In this document: one piece after another, positions 8,931-17,831 of the stretch
Layout of the letters: every line of letters begins with the position of its first letter
Numbering within the stretch: position 1 is the stretch's first letter
Origin: Parahoeflea halophila
Lineage (GTDB): Bacteria > Pseudomonadota > Alphaproteobacteria > Rhizobiales > Rhizobiaceae
Direction: 5' to 3'
DNA: 64,000 nucleotides
Assembly (NCBI RefSeq): GCF_900220985.1
Contig: NZ_OCPC01000002.1
Location: 124,001 to 188,000 of the forward strand
Notes under the pieces: model-generated
Told to the model about the DNA's origin: nothing
What the model saw: the letters and a program-made list of their open reading frames with translations, nothing else
Database searches by the model: none
Made by a program: the position numbers and the translations under genes

Positions 8931-9671
8931 TTAGGAAATGAGGCCAAGCCGGAAAGCGATTGCCACCACATGATGGCGGTTTTTCGCATTCAGTTTGTCC
9001 TGGATGCCGTTCATGTACCAGTCGACGGTATGCGCCGAGAGCCCGAGCGTGGCTCCCATCTCGTTCGAGGTCATGCCGTATCCCAGATATTCCAGTGTTT
9101 CCATTTCGCGGCGGGTCAACGCCACCGAAACCGGGCGGCTCAGGCGCTCGTGCGCGTCCGGATCAAGGGCTTCGAGCAGCTCCCAGAAAGCCTTCTTGGA
9201 CAGCGCATCCATCATCGCCATCTGCGAAGGAGAAAGCTCGACCGGGCGGCCGGCGACCGTCAACACTCCGACGAGCCCGCGACGCCCGTGGACGGGAAAC
9301 ACATAGCCGTCCTCAAGCCCGAATCGCCGCGCATCAACCATCATCCGTTCCATGCGCTTGTAGTGCGAATCCTCCTGGAAAGCCTCCATCGCGTCGCGCC
9401 AGCGGTAGCCGCGCTGGCTGTGACCGAGATAGCGAACAATGGGGTCTACGGCCGCATATTTGCGTTTGACATACAGTTCGGGCCAGCCCTTCGGCCATTT
9501 CCCTTCAAGCATGATATCCCATGCCTGGCTCTCGGGTCCGGGCTGCCTGACAAGTGTGAAATAGTCAAACCCGAGCTCGTTGATGACATTGCTGATTCGG
9601 TTGCGGATGCTCTCTGCGCCTTCCTCTTCGTTTCTCTTCGTTTCAAGAAACTGCAGAACGGCGTTCATCAT
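8931..9671 (-). CDS. LuxR-type transcriptional regulator with acyl-homoserine-lactone-binding domain
   Basis: The 246-residue protein has an N-terminal autoinducer-binding domain and a C-terminal LuxR helix-turn-helix (LTRREMETLEYL; SNEMGATLGLSAHTVDWY). Residues corresponding to the ligand-pocket set of TraR are all visible: Trp63, Tyr67, Asp76-Pro77, Trp91 and Gly122. Lactone binding is therefore plausible. Start at ATG 9669-9671, with GGAGGG seven bases upstream; a longer frame adds 24 residues of no family character. No luxI-like synthase is present in the window, so it is either an orphan receptor or its synthase lies elsewhere. It reads towards pyc on the same strand with an 86-base gap. 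Whether it regulates pyc is inference. Confidence 0.88.
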   Translation of the reverse strand: MMNAVLQFLETKRNEEEGAESIRNRISNVINELGFDYFTLVRQPGPESQAWDIMLEGKWPKGWPELYVKRKYAAVDPIVRYLGHSQRGYRWRDAMEAFQEDSHYKRMERMMVDARRFGLEDGYVFPVHGRRGLVGVLTVAGRPVELSPSQMAMMDALSKKAFWELLEALDPDAHERLSRPVSVALTRREMETLEYLGYGMTSNEMGATLGLSAHTVDWYMNGIQDKLNAKNRHHVVAIAFRLGLIS

Positions 9672-9818
9672 CGTGGTTCCCTCCAAAAGATCTAATTCAG
9701 CATTCGAAATCAAAAAAGTATTGAGCAGCAAAAACAGGTTCACCTTGATATTGTAATCCTAAATCTTGCAGTTGCGCCACATTTTCTTTGCAATCCTCCC
9801 ACGAGAGAAACTCGCACA

Positions 9819-9856
9819 GCAAAAAGCCGGCCCGCACAAGTGGTGTGGGCCGGCTT
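9819..9856 (-). terminator. Rho-independent terminator of the adh operon
   Basis: A 14-bp stem (9824-9837 with 9843-9856, one G-U pair) and a five-base loop are followed on the minus strand by five T. It lies about 30 bases past the stop of the iron alcohol dehydrogenase, the last gene of the TRAP/ligase operon. Confidence 0.85.
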
Positions 9857-9885
9857 GACTTGAGTGACCAAAGCGGTTCCGGGAT

Positions 9886-11031
9886 CTAGATGCAGGCTTC
9901 GAACAGCTCCTTGGTGTTTTCGCTCGTCAGCGTAACCGGGTTACCGCCGGCACTCGGGTCTTCCAGTGCCATCGCGGTCATCTCGTCAATACGGTCGCGA
10001 CCGACGCCCAGTTCGGCCAGTTTGTCGGGCACACCGAGGTCGGCCCTGAGCTTCATCACGTAATCGTAAAACCCGTCAAAACCGCCGTCGATTCCCATAT
10101 AGGATGCCGCGCGGGCGATACGGTCCTCGATCGCCGGGCGGTTCATCTTGAGAACCGGGGGCATCACCACCGCATTGGTCATGCCGTGGTGGGTGTTGTA
10201 GACAGCGCCGATTGGATGCGACAGCGCATGAATGGCGCCGAGGCCTTTCTGAAACGCGACCGCACCCATGGCAGCGGCGCTCATCATTTCCGCGCGGGCA
10301 TCGAGATTCGAGCCGTCGGCAATGACGAGTGGCAGGTTTTCCTTGACCAGCCGCATGCCTTCGAGCGCGATGCCCTGGCTCATCGGGTGATAGAAGGGCG
10401 AGGAATAGGCTTCCAGGCAATGCGCGAACGCATCCATGCCGGTGCCCACCGTGATGATCTTCGGCATGCCGACCGTCAGTTCCGGGTCGCAGATTGTGAC
10501 CGCCGGAAGCAGCTTCGGGTGGAAGATGATCTTCTTGACATGGGTAACCGAGTTGGTCAGCACGCCGGCCCGGCCGACCTCGGATCCCGTCCCGGCTGTT
10601 GTCGGCACGGCAATGATCGGAGCAATGGCGCTGGCGTCGGCCCGGGTCCACCAGTCACCGATATCCTCGAAGTCCCACACCGGACGGGCCTGCCCGGCTT
10701 GGAACGCGATCAGCTTGCCGAGATCGAGGCCCGAGCCGCCGCCGAAAGCGATCACGCCGTCATGGCCGCCGCTCTTGAACATGGCGACGCCGGCTTCCAG
10801 GTTCTTCTCGTTCGGATTGGGATCGACTTCCGAGAACATCGCACGGCCCAGACCGGCAGCTTCAAGCAGTTCAAGCGCATTGATCGTGATCGGCAGCGAA
10901 GCGAGCCCGCGGTCTGTCACCAGCAGCGGCCTCTTCATGCCCGCCGCAGCGCAGGCTTCGGCAAGTTCGGAAATGCGACCGGCACCGAAACGGATTGCGG
11001 TGGGATAGGACCAGTTGGCGCGGGGGCTCAT
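9886..11031 (-). CDS. Iron-containing alcohol dehydrogenase
   Basis: The 381-residue protein is a group III (Fe-dependent) alcohol dehydrogenase that interconverts an alcohol and an aldehyde with NAD(P). The nucleotide-binding GGGSGLDLGK, the TTAGTGSEV loop, MDAFAHCLEAYSS and the metal-ligand stretch ALSHPIGAVYNTHHGMTNA are present in order. Start is ATG 11029-11031, overlapping the stop of the aldehyde dehydrogenase gene by four bases (ATGA), which implies translational coupling. It is the last gene of the seven-gene operon. The pairing with an aldehyde dehydrogenase suggests two-step oxidation of an alcohol to an acid. The substrate is unknown; an amino alcohol already bound to glutamate is my inference from the operon. 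Confidence 0.9.
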   Translation of the reverse strand: MSPRANWSYPTAIRFGAGRISELAEACAAAGMKRPLLVTDRGLASLPITINALELLEAAGLGRAMFSEVDPNPNEKNLEAGVAMFKSGGHDGVIAFGGGSGLDLGKLIAFQAGQARPVWDFEDIGDWWTRADASAIAPIIAVPTTAGTGSEVGRAGVLTNSVTHVKKIIFHPKLLPAVTICDPELTVGMPKIITVGTGMDAFAHCLEAYSSPFYHPMSQGIALEGMRLVKENLPLVIADGSNLDARAEMMSAAAMGAVAFQKGLGAIHALSHPIGAVYNTHHGMTNAVVMPPVLKMNRPAIEDRIARAASYMGIDGGFDGFYDYVMKLRADLGVPDKLAELGVGRDRIDEMTAMALEDPSAGGNPVTLTSENTKELFEACI

Positions 11032-12416
11032 GCGGATTTCTTTCTCAGATGGTAGGATTTGGGACGGGTGAGATTGTGGAAGCCGATTTCCGACAGCGAG
11101 CCGCCGCGGCCGGTGGCCTTGCAGCCGGTCCAGCACAGCGCCGGGTCGAGATAGTCGGCCCGGTTCATGAACACGGTGCCGGTCTCGATCTCGTCGCCGA
11201 TGCGCGCGGCGCGCCCTGCATCATTGGTCCACAGCGAGGCGGTGAGGCCGAACTGGCAATCATTCATCAGCGCCAGCGCCTGCTCATCACTGTCGACCGG
11301 CATGATGCCGACAACCGGACCGAAACTCTCGTCGCGCATCACCCGCATGTCGTGGGTCACATCGACCAGCACCTGCGGCATCAGATAGGCACCGCCGTCA
11401 TCGGCCGGATAGTCTTTCGGATCGATCAGGCCACGTGCGCCCTGGGCAATCGCCTCTTCGGTCTGGGTACGGACTTCCTTGGCAAACCGTACATTCGCCA
11501 TAGGCCCGATGGTGGTTTCGGGATCGAGTGGATTGCCGAGCTTGAGACCGGAAGAGACCCAGGCCGCCGCCTTCTCGACGAAGGCATCGTAAAGCGGGCG
11601 CGCGATGTAGAGCCGCTCGATGCCGCAGCAGCACTGGCCGGCATTGAACATGGCCCCATCCATCAGCGTGTCGACGGCCCAGTCGAGATCGGCGTCCTCC
11701 ATCACATAACCGGGGTCCTTGCCGCCGAGCTCCAGCCCGAGACCGGTGAAGGTCCCGGCAGCAGCCCGCTCGATCGCCTTGCCGCCGCCCACCGAACCGG
11801 TAAAGTTGATGAAGTCGAAGCTTCCCGAGGAAATCAGTTTTTCGGTGCCCGGGTGATCCAGGAACAGGTTGATGAACACGTCCTCCGGCAGCCCGGCCTC
11901 GGTGAAGGCACGAACCATGCGCTCACCGACCAGCAGCGTCTGCGTCGCGTGTTTGAGCACCACGGTGTTGCCGGCGATCAGCGCGGGAACAACCGTGTTG
12001 ATCGCAGTCATGTAGGGATAGTTCCACGGCGCCACCACAAACACCACGCCGTGCGGGGCGCGTTCGATTCGGCGCTCGAACTGCGCCGAGTTCTCGATCT
12101 CGATCGGCGCCAGTGCCCGCTGGGCGATTTCGGCCATGTAGTTGCTGCGCTCGTTGACGCCGCCGAACTCGCCGCCATAGCGGACCGGACGGCCCATCAT
12201 CCAGGCCAGTTCCGGCACCACTTCGTCACTCATCTCGTTGAGCCGGGCAACGCCTGCGCGGACCAGCTTGATGCGCTCTTCCAGCGGCCGCCGGGCCCAG
12301 CCCTTCTGCGCCTTGCGCGACCGGGCGACAGCCGCTGCGGCGTCATCGACGCCCATGACCGGGCGTTCGGCGTAGACCGACCCGTCAACCGGCGATATCA
12401 GTTTCAAACTGCTCAT
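11028..12416 (-). CDS. NAD(P)-dependent aldehyde dehydrogenase
   Basis: The 462-residue enzyme oxidises an aldehyde to a carboxylic acid. It shows the family's VVAPWNYPY, NFTGSVGGGKAI, the general base Glu in LELGGKDP, the catalytic Cys within NAGQCCCGIER, and the ESFGPVVGI segment near the C-terminus. Three consecutive Cys at the active site are within normal variation. It follows the glutamine-synthetase-like gene by 73 bases and overlaps the alcohol dehydrogenase by four. In the gamma-glutamyl putrescine route of E. coli an enzyme of this family (PuuC) does the corresponding step, which makes the neighbourhood informative, but sequence alone does not give its substrate. Confidence 0.92.
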   Translation of the reverse strand: MSSLKLISPVDGSVYAERPVMGVDDAAAAVARSRKAQKGWARRPLEERIKLVRAGVARLNEMSDEVVPELAWMMGRPVRYGGEFGGVNERSNYMAEIAQRALAPIEIENSAQFERRIERAPHGVVFVVAPWNYPYMTAINTVVPALIAGNTVVLKHATQTLLVGERMVRAFTEAGLPEDVFINLFLDHPGTEKLISSGSFDFINFTGSVGGGKAIERAAAGTFTGLGLELGGKDPGYVMEDADLDWAVDTLMDGAMFNAGQCCCGIERLYIARPLYDAFVEKAAAWVSSGLKLGNPLDPETTIGPMANVRFAKEVRTQTEEAIAQGARGLIDPKDYPADDGGAYLMPQVLVDVTHDMRVMRDESFGPVVGIMPVDSDEQALALMNDCQFGLTASLWTNDAGRAARIGDEIETGTVFMNRADYLDPALCWTGCKATGRGGSLSEIGFHNLTRPKSYHLRKKSA

Positions 12417-12489
12417 TGCTTGGTCTCCATCTGGCGGCCCGCAAGTGTCCTGCAGCGCCGGCCGTCACTCCTATTGATGTCGTCTCCCG

Positions 12490-13854
12490 TCAGGCGCGCT
12501 CGAACCCGCGGGCTATTTCCCAGTCGGTCACGGCCTTGTCGAATTCTTCCTGTTCCCATTCGGCGCAGCGGACATAGTGATCGATGACAGCGTCACCCAT
12601 CGCTTCACGCAGCATCTTGGACTTGCGCAGGGTCTCGGTCGAGGCCCTTAGCGTCGAGGGAATGTGCTTGGCACTCTCGCTCTCGTAGATGTCGCCGGTG
12701 GTCGGCGGCGCCAGTTCGAGCTTGTCCTCGATGCCCTTGATGCCGGCAGCCAGCAGGGCCGCCTGTGCGAGATAGGGGTTCATGTCCGAGCCACCGATGC
12801 GGCACTCGACGCGAACCGCCTTGGTGCCTTCGCCGCAGAGACGGAAGCCGGCAGTGCGGTTGTCGACCGACCAGACCGTACGGGTGGGTGCGAAGCTGCC
12901 CTTCATGAAGCGCTTGTAGCTGTTGACATAGGGCGCCATGAACCAGGTGTAATCCGACGCATAGGTGATCAGCCCGGCCATGAAATGCCGCATCAGCTGC
13001 GACATTCCGTGCTCGCCGTTTTCATCGCGGAACGCCGGGGTCTTGCCCTGCCACAGCGACATGTGCACATGCGACGAGGAGCCGACCTTCTTCGGGTTCC
13101 ATTTCGGCAGGAACGTCACCGAACGGCCATGCGCCCAGGCGATCTCCTTGACCGCATGCTTGGCAATGGTGTGATGGTCGGCACAATCAAGCGCTTCCGC
13201 ATAGCGGATGTTGAGCTCTTCCTGGCCGGTTTCGGCCTCGCCCTTCGAATTCTCGACCGGAATGCCGGCCGCAAAGAGGTGGTTGCGCACCGGGCGCATG
13301 ATGCCCTCTTCCTTGGTCGTCTGCAGGATATGGTAATCCTCGTTATAGGCGCTGATTGGCGTCAGCTCGCGGTAGCCTGACCGGGCCAGATCACGGAAGC
13401 TCTGCTCGAACAGGAAGAATTCCAGCTCGGTGGCCATCATCGCGTCGTAACCGAGCGCCTTCAGCCGGGCGATCTGGGTTTTCAGGATCTGGCGCGGCGA
13501 CTGCGGCACCGGCTCGTGACTGTTATGGTCGAGCAGGTCACACAGCACCATCGCCGTACCTTCGAGCCAGGGCACGCGGCGCAGCGTCGACAGATCCGGC
13601 TTCATCACGTAGTCGCCGTAGCCCGCCCGCCAGCTGGTGGTGGCATAGCCATCCGGCGTCGCCATTTCGAGGTCGGTTGCCAGCATGTAGTTGCAGCAAT
13701 GGGTTTCCTCATGGCTCGAATCGATGAAGTTCTGAACATGGAACCGCTTGCCCATCAACCGGCCCTGCATGTCGACGCAGCACACCAGAATGGTGTCGAT
13801 GTCGCCCGACTTGGCAGCTGATTTCAACGCGTCGAAGGAAAGGTTACCGGCCAT
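12490..13854 (-). CDS. Glutamine-synthetase-family ligase (probable gamma-glutamyl-amine synthetase)
   Basis: The 454-residue protein has the glutamine synthetase fold in the PuuA-like size class. It shows metal-binding Glu residues in ATELEFFLFE, GEAETGQEELNIRYAEALD, the His in GSSSHVHMSLW, and an Arg-rich substrate and nucleotide loop NRTAGFRLCGEGTKAVRVECR. Such enzymes ligate an amine to the gamma-carboxyl of glutamate with ATP. The N-terminus lacks the regulatory features of true GlnA, and no nitrogen-regulation genes are near. The gene sits between a TRAP binding protein and two dehydrogenases, so ammonium assimilation is an unlikely role. The amine substrate cannot be read from the sequence. 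Confidence 0.88.
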   Translation of the reverse strand: MAGNLSFDALKSAAKSGDIDTILVCCVDMQGRLMGKRFHVQNFIDSSHEETHCCNYMLATDLEMATPDGYATTSWRAGYGDYVMKPDLSTLRRVPWLEGTAMVLCDLLDHNSHEPVPQSPRQILKTQIARLKALGYDAMMATELEFFLFEQSFRDLARSGYRELTPISAYNEDYHILQTTKEEGIMRPVRNHLFAAGIPVENSKGEAETGQEELNIRYAEALDCADHHTIAKHAVKEIAWAHGRSVTFLPKWNPKKVGSSSHVHMSLWQGKTPAFRDENGEHGMSQLMRHFMAGLITYASDYTWFMAPYVNSYKRFMKGSFAPTRTVWSVDNRTAGFRLCGEGTKAVRVECRIGGSDMNPYLAQAALLAAGIKGIEDKLELAPPTTGDIYESESAKHIPSTLRASTETLRKSKMLREAMGDAVIDHYVRCAEWEQEEFDKAVTDWEIARGFERA

Positions 13855-13901
13855 GTGTTCTGATCCTGATGTGATGCCCCGGGGGGCCTGGATTTCGTCA
13901 G

Positions 13902-13945
13902 GCGCTGTAGCGCCAATTCGCCCCCCGGCGCAAGCCGGGAGGCGG
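13902..13945 (-). other. Tandem hairpins between dctP and the ligase gene
   Basis: Two inverted repeats occupy the 111-base gap. One is a six-base stem at 13902-13907/13909-13914. The other is a stronger 11-base stem with one mismatch at 13919-13929/13934-13944 around a four-base loop. No T-run follows on the minus strand. This looks like an intercistronic attenuating or mRNA-protecting structure that would favour expression of the binding protein over downstream genes, rather than a full terminator. Confidence 0.45.
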
Positions 13946-13965
13946 CAGTCTCAAGCGGTTGCGGC

Positions 13966-15021
13966 TCAGCTTTCGCCGTAGGGGAAGCCGGCCGCGTTGA
14001 TCACCTTGTTGTACTCCTTGAAGATCGAGATGACCTTGGCCTTGGTTTCGCTTTCCGCGGCCACTTCATCCCAGAACTTCACCGCAGCGTCCTCGACCTG
14101 CTTCCAGTCCGATGCCGGAACCGACCGCAGCTTGAGCTTGTCGCCGGTGGCACGGAGCTTGGCTTCGCCGCCCCAGTACCACTGGTTGCGATAGGTGTGG
14201 GTTGCTTCCATGCAGGAGATATAGAGCTGCTTTAGATGCTCCGGCAGCGCGTTCCACTTTTCCTCATTGGCAAACCAGGAACCGATCCAGGCGCCCGAGA
14301 TGTTGTTGGTCAGGAAGTAGTCGGTCACATCGGCCCAGCCCACGGTGTAGTCTTCGGTAATTCCCGACCACGACATGCCGTCGAGCTCGCCGGTCTGCAC
14401 CGCAACTTCGGCATCTTCGTAAGGAATCGACACCGGAACCACGCCGAACTGTGTCAGGAAGCGACCAGCGGTCGGGAAGGTGTAGAGCTTCAGGCCGTCG
14501 AGATCGGCGACGCTGGTGATTTCCTTCTTGGTGTTGAAGTTGCACGGATCCTGACCCGCTGCCGAGAGCCAGACAACGCCGGTGCCGGAATAGGCGTCGC
14601 GCCAGATGTCGGCCAGGCCGTATTGCTGGAACAGCACCGGCACATCGAGGATCGAGCGGGTGGCAAACGGGAAGTAGCCCCCGAACAGACCCACCTCGAC
14701 CGGAGAAGCCATCGAATCATCGTCGGAATGCACCGCATCGATTGTGCCCGCCTGCATGGCGCGGAACAACTCGCCGGTGGGAACGATCTGGTCGGCAAAG
14801 AACAGCTCGATCACCATTTCGCCATTGGCTGCCTTGTTGAAGGCATCGACGAAAGGCTGGGTCACATACTGGCCGAGCGTGGCTCCCGCATAGGTCTGCA
14901 TGCGCCAGCGGATCGGTTCCTGCGCGATGGCCGCCGGAGCTGCCAGGGTCGTCCCTGCTGCTGCACCGGCTGCAACACCACCGGCCTTGGTGAGAAATTG
15001 ACGCCTCTTGAGATTGCTCAT
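13966..15021 (-). CDS. TRAP transporter solute-binding protein (DctP family, twin-arginine signal)
   Basis: The 351-residue protein begins with a Tat-type signal (LKRRQFLTKAGG, then an Ala/Gly-rich core, cleavage near AIAQ). That places it in the periplasm as the ligand-binding part of a TRAP carrier. The mature part shows the family's WRMQTYAG start, VIELFFADQIVPTGELFRAMQAGTIDAV, and DLDGLKLYTFPTAGRFLTQFG. The signal type and pattern resemble the mannitol/chloroaromatic branch of DctP. TRAP ligands are mostly organic acids, so a carboxylate-bearing ligand is likely but not proved. Start at ATG 15019-15021 is preceded by AGGAGA. It is followed by hairpins and the ligase gene. Confidence 0.92.
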   Translation of the reverse strand: MSNLKRRQFLTKAGGVAAGAAAGTTLAAPAAIAQEPIRWRMQTYAGATLGQYVTQPFVDAFNKAANGEMVIELFFADQIVPTGELFRAMQAGTIDAVHSDDDSMASPVEVGLFGGYFPFATRSILDVPVLFQQYGLADIWRDAYSGTGVVWLSAAGQDPCNFNTKKEITSVADLDGLKLYTFPTAGRFLTQFGVVPVSIPYEDAEVAVQTGELDGMSWSGITEDYTVGWADVTDYFLTNNISGAWIGSWFANEEKWNALPEHLKQLYISCMEATHTYRNQWYWGGEAKLRATGDKLKLRSVPASDWKQVEDAAVKFWDEVAAESETKAKVISIFKEYNKVINAAGFPYGES

Positions 15022-15064
15022 GCTGTTCTCCTTTTTGGTTTCGTCTTCTTCGTATCTGCTCACG

Positions 15065-16399
15065 TCAGCCCCGGAGTTTGCCGCGGAATTGCTCCGGCAG
15101 CCACAATGCGATTTCCGGGAACATCATCACGATCACCAATGTGAGCAACATGACCGCGACGAAAGGAATGACGGACTGATATATGTGACGCAGCTTGATT
15201 TCCGGCGGGGCCATGGCCCGCATCAGGAATAGATTGTAGCCGAACGGCGGCGTCATGTAGGCGATCTGGCAGGTGATCGTATAGAGAATACCGTACCAGA
15301 CCAGATCAAAGCCGAGGATCTTGACCAGCGGCACATAGAGCGGCGCGACGATCACCAGCATCGCCGTGTCATCGAGAAATGTGCCCATCAGCAGGAAGCT
15401 GAGTTGCATCAGGATCAGCACATGCCATGGATCGAGACCGAGCTGTCCGAGGAAGAAATTCTCGATCGCCCGCACCGCGCCCAACCCGTCGAACACTGCG
15501 CCAAAGCACAGCGCAGCCAGGATGATCCACATGAACATGCAGGAGATGCCAAGCGTCTTGCGCATGACATTTTCCATCACTTCGCGGTTCAGCCGGCCCT
15601 TGATGAAGGCCGCCGCCATCGAAGCCAGCGCGCCGACGGCGGAACTTTCCACCAGGCTGGTGTAGCCCATCAGGAACAGCCCGTTCATCAGGAAGAAGAT
15701 CATGAATGGCAGGAACCCGGCGCGCAGCAGGCCGATCCGCTCTTTCCAGCTGATCGCGTCGCGCTCGTCCTTGGGCAGCGGCGGGCCGAGATGCGGCTGC
15801 AGCTGGCAGCGCACGAAAATGTAGAGAATGAACAGCCCGGCCATCAACAGGCCCGGAAACACGCCCGCAAGCCACAACTGGCTCACCGGCTGCCGGGCAA
15901 TCATGCCGTATAGCACCAGCACCACCGAGGGCGGGATCAGGATCCCTAGCGACGAGCCGCCTTGGATCACCCCGGTGATCATTATCTTGTCGTAATTGCG
16001 CCGAAGCAGTTCCGGCAGCGCGATTGTGGCGCCGATCGCCATTCCCGCCACCGACAGCCCGTTCATGGCCGAGATCACCACCATCAGGAAGATCGTGCCG
16101 ATCGCCAGCCCTCCCGGCACGGGGCCGAACCAGACATGGAACATGCGGTAAAGGTCGTCGGCGATCCGGCTTTCCGACAGCATGTAGCCCATGAAGATGA
16201 ACATCGGCAGCGTCAGCAGCGGATACCATTTCATCAGCTTGATCGACTGCGCGAATGCGATCTCGACGCCACCGGTGCCCCACAAAGGAAGCGCTGCGAT
16301 CACCGCAACCGCGCCAATGACGCCGAACACCCGCTGTCCGGTCAAAAGCAGCATCATCATCGCGGCGAACATGAAAAGGGCGATAAGTTCGTAGCTCAC
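15065..16399 (-). CDS. TRAP transporter large permease (DctM)
   Basis: This 444-residue inner-membrane protein has about 12 hydrophobic helices and is the ion-coupled transport subunit. Typical segments are LPMFIFMGYMLSES, GGLAIGTIFLMVVISAMNGLS, GSSLGILIPPSVVLVLYGMI and the C-terminal TPPFGYNLFLM. I start at GTG 16397-16399 (VSYELIALFMF). This overlaps the small-permease stop by four bases, the usual dctQ-dctM coupling. The longer frame upstream only reads through dctQ in another phase. With the neighbouring dctQ and dctP it makes a complete three-part importer. Confidence 0.92.
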   Translation of the reverse strand: MSYELIALFMFAAMMMLLLTGQRVFGVIGAVAVIAALPLWGTGGVEIAFAQSIKLMKWYPLLTLPMFIFMGYMLSESRIADDLYRMFHVWFGPVPGGLAIGTIFLMVVISAMNGLSVAGMAIGATIALPELLRRNYDKIMITGVIQGGSSLGILIPPSVVLVLYGMIARQPVSQLWLAGVFPGLLMAGLFILYIFVRCQLQPHLGPPLPKDERDAISWKERIGLLRAGFLPFMIFFLMNGLFLMGYTSLVESSAVGALASMAAAFIKGRLNREVMENVMRKTLGISCMFMWIILAALCFGAVFDGLGAVRAIENFFLGQLGLDPWHVLILMQLSFLLMGTFLDDTAMLVIVAPLYVPLVKILGFDLVWYGILYTITCQIAYMTPPFGYNLFLMRAMAPPEIKLRHIYQSVIPFVAVMLLTLVIVMMFPEIALWLPEQFRGKLRG

Positions 16400-16923
16400 A
16401 GGCCAGCCTCGCTTGGATGGTTGACGCTGACGCCACGCAGAAAAAGTATGTCCCGGAACAGTTCGGCCGTGGCCTGCAACAGCATCAGCAGGACCCCGAT
16501 GACTGCGACGAGCTTGACCGGCCACATGTAAGGCCGCCACACCGAATGCGCCCGCTCGCCCCACTCGATGGCATAGGTGGTGCTCGAAATGCCGCCATAG
16601 AGCAGCACGCAGAGATAGAAGATCAGAAACAGCACGGTGACCGAATCCACCGCCGCCTTGCGCCGCGGCGACCAGGAACCGTAGATCAGATCCATCCGCA
16701 CATGGTCCCCCATCTGCATCGAATAGGCGCCGCCGAGAAGGTAGTAGCCGACCATGATGAACTGCGCGAACTCGAGCGTCCACAAGGCCGGAGTCCCGGC
16801 GTATTTGGACACCGAAGACCAGAACAGCACCCCCATCAGCGCGAAGATAAGATACATCACAAAACGTCCGACGCGCCGGTTGAAGGCGTCGACCCTGCGG
16901 ATGTAGCTTTCAAGGAACCTCAT
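16396..16923 (-). CDS. TRAP transporter small permease (DctQ)
   Basis: The 175-residue membrane protein has four predicted helices and the DctQ pattern (FVMYLIFALMGVLFWSSVSKY; FIMVGYYLLGGAYSMQMGDHVRMDL). The GDHVRMDL motif is characteristic of the family. I start at ATG 16921-16923 (MRFLESYIRR), which leaves 57 bases to the upstream amidohydrolase gene. It overlaps dctM by four bases. It pairs with DctM in the inner membrane. Confidence 0.88.
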   Translation of the reverse strand: MRFLESYIRRVDAFNRRVGRFVMYLIFALMGVLFWSSVSKYAGTPALWTLEFAQFIMVGYYLLGGAYSMQMGDHVRMDLIYGSWSPRRKAAVDSVTVLFLIFYLCVLLYGGISSTTYAIEWGERAHSVWRPYMWPVKLVAVIGVLLMLLQATAELFRDILFLRGVSVNHPSEAGL

Positions 16924-16980
16924 GCCGGAACGTCTCCCGGACAGCCGGGCTGACCCAACAGGCCGGCCGGACTGGCACAC

Positions 16981-17775
16981 TTATGTATCATCACGCCCCC
17001 CTTCCGGGATCAGCCGCTCCAGCGACATTTCAAGAAGTTCCGCGACCCGCGCGGCCCAGGCAGCCTGGCCGGTCTCGTCGAAGATGAGATCGTTGCGGAT
17101 CTCAAGCATGACGTTGGCAATTTGCCTGGTCAATCCGTGGCGTTTGAGCGTGTGGGTCACGCCATCCTGCGGCCCATAGGGGTAGTTGCGCAAGACCTGA
17201 TCGAGCTTCAGCGCTTGAGCCGCGTCCAGCATGGCGTCGGCCAACCGGCTATCCTCATCATGCAGGATGCCCAGATGCCCGTCGCGCGGCGTGCCGAAAT
17301 AGATCGGCGTGAACGAATGAACCGTCACCAGCACAACGTCGCGCCCTTCCGACAGCCGCCCGTCGACCAGCGTGTCGATGGCTTGGTGAAACGGATGATA
17401 CAGCGCCTCGGCACGACGCGCCTTGTCTTCGGCGCTGAGCCCGGCATTGCCCGGCACGTCGTAGATTTCGGAGCGCTCGGGATAGGCGCCGGCGGCTTCC
17501 GGCGGGCGGTTGCAGTCATAGGCCAGCCGCGAGAACCGTTGTGAGACCAGTGACGCATCGAGCCTGTCCGACAACATTTCGGCGACACGCTGCGCACCGA
17601 TGTCCCAGGCGATGTGGCTTTCGAGTGCGGCCTCATCGAGACCCATGGTTCCAAGGGCCTTGGGCATCGTCCTCGACGCATGCTCGCAGATCAGCACGAT
17701 ACTGCTGGTCCCCTCGGGACGGCGTACAGCAAAAGCCGGTCCTTCTGATGGTGCGATCAGCCTGTCATCATGCAT
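16981..17775 (-). CDS. N-formylglutamate amidohydrolase family protein
   Basis: The 264-residue protein belongs to the zinc-dependent N-formylglutamate deformylase family. It has ICEHASRTMPKALG near residue 29-42, AWDIGAQ, SRLAYDCNRPPEA, and VTVHSFTPIYFG with the second His. The family hydrolyses an amide on glutamate, classically N-formylglutamate in histidine breakdown. No hut gene is in this window. It is the first gene of the operon with TRAP subunits, a gamma-glutamyl ligase and two dehydrogenases, and it faces the RpiR regulator. I infer that it may release glutamate from a gamma-glutamyl amide formed by the ligase, replacing the PuuD-type hydrolase of other routes; this is untested. 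Confidence 0.85.
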   Translation of the reverse strand: MHDDRLIAPSEGPAFAVRRPEGTSSIVLICEHASRTMPKALGTMGLDEAALESHIAWDIGAQRVAEMLSDRLDASLVSQRFSRLAYDCNRPPEAAGAYPERSEIYDVPGNAGLSAEDKARRAEALYHPFHQAIDTLVDGRLSEGRDVVLVTVHSFTPIYFGTPRDGHLGILHDEDSRLADAMLDAAQALKLDQVLRNYPYGPQDGVTHTLKRHGLTRQIANVMLEIRNDLIFDETGQAAWAARVAELLEMSLERLIPEGGRDDT

Positions 17776-17831
17776 TTCGGTAACGGGTCCCTGCGAGCGG
17801 AAGCAGCGATTTCACGCTCGTAACATTGATT

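Noticed and set aside
10995-12587. A 530-codon plus-strand frame opposite the aldehyde dehydrogenase
   Set aside because: Antisense shadow; the minus strand holds a complete aldehyde dehydrogenase with its catalytic Cys and Glu.
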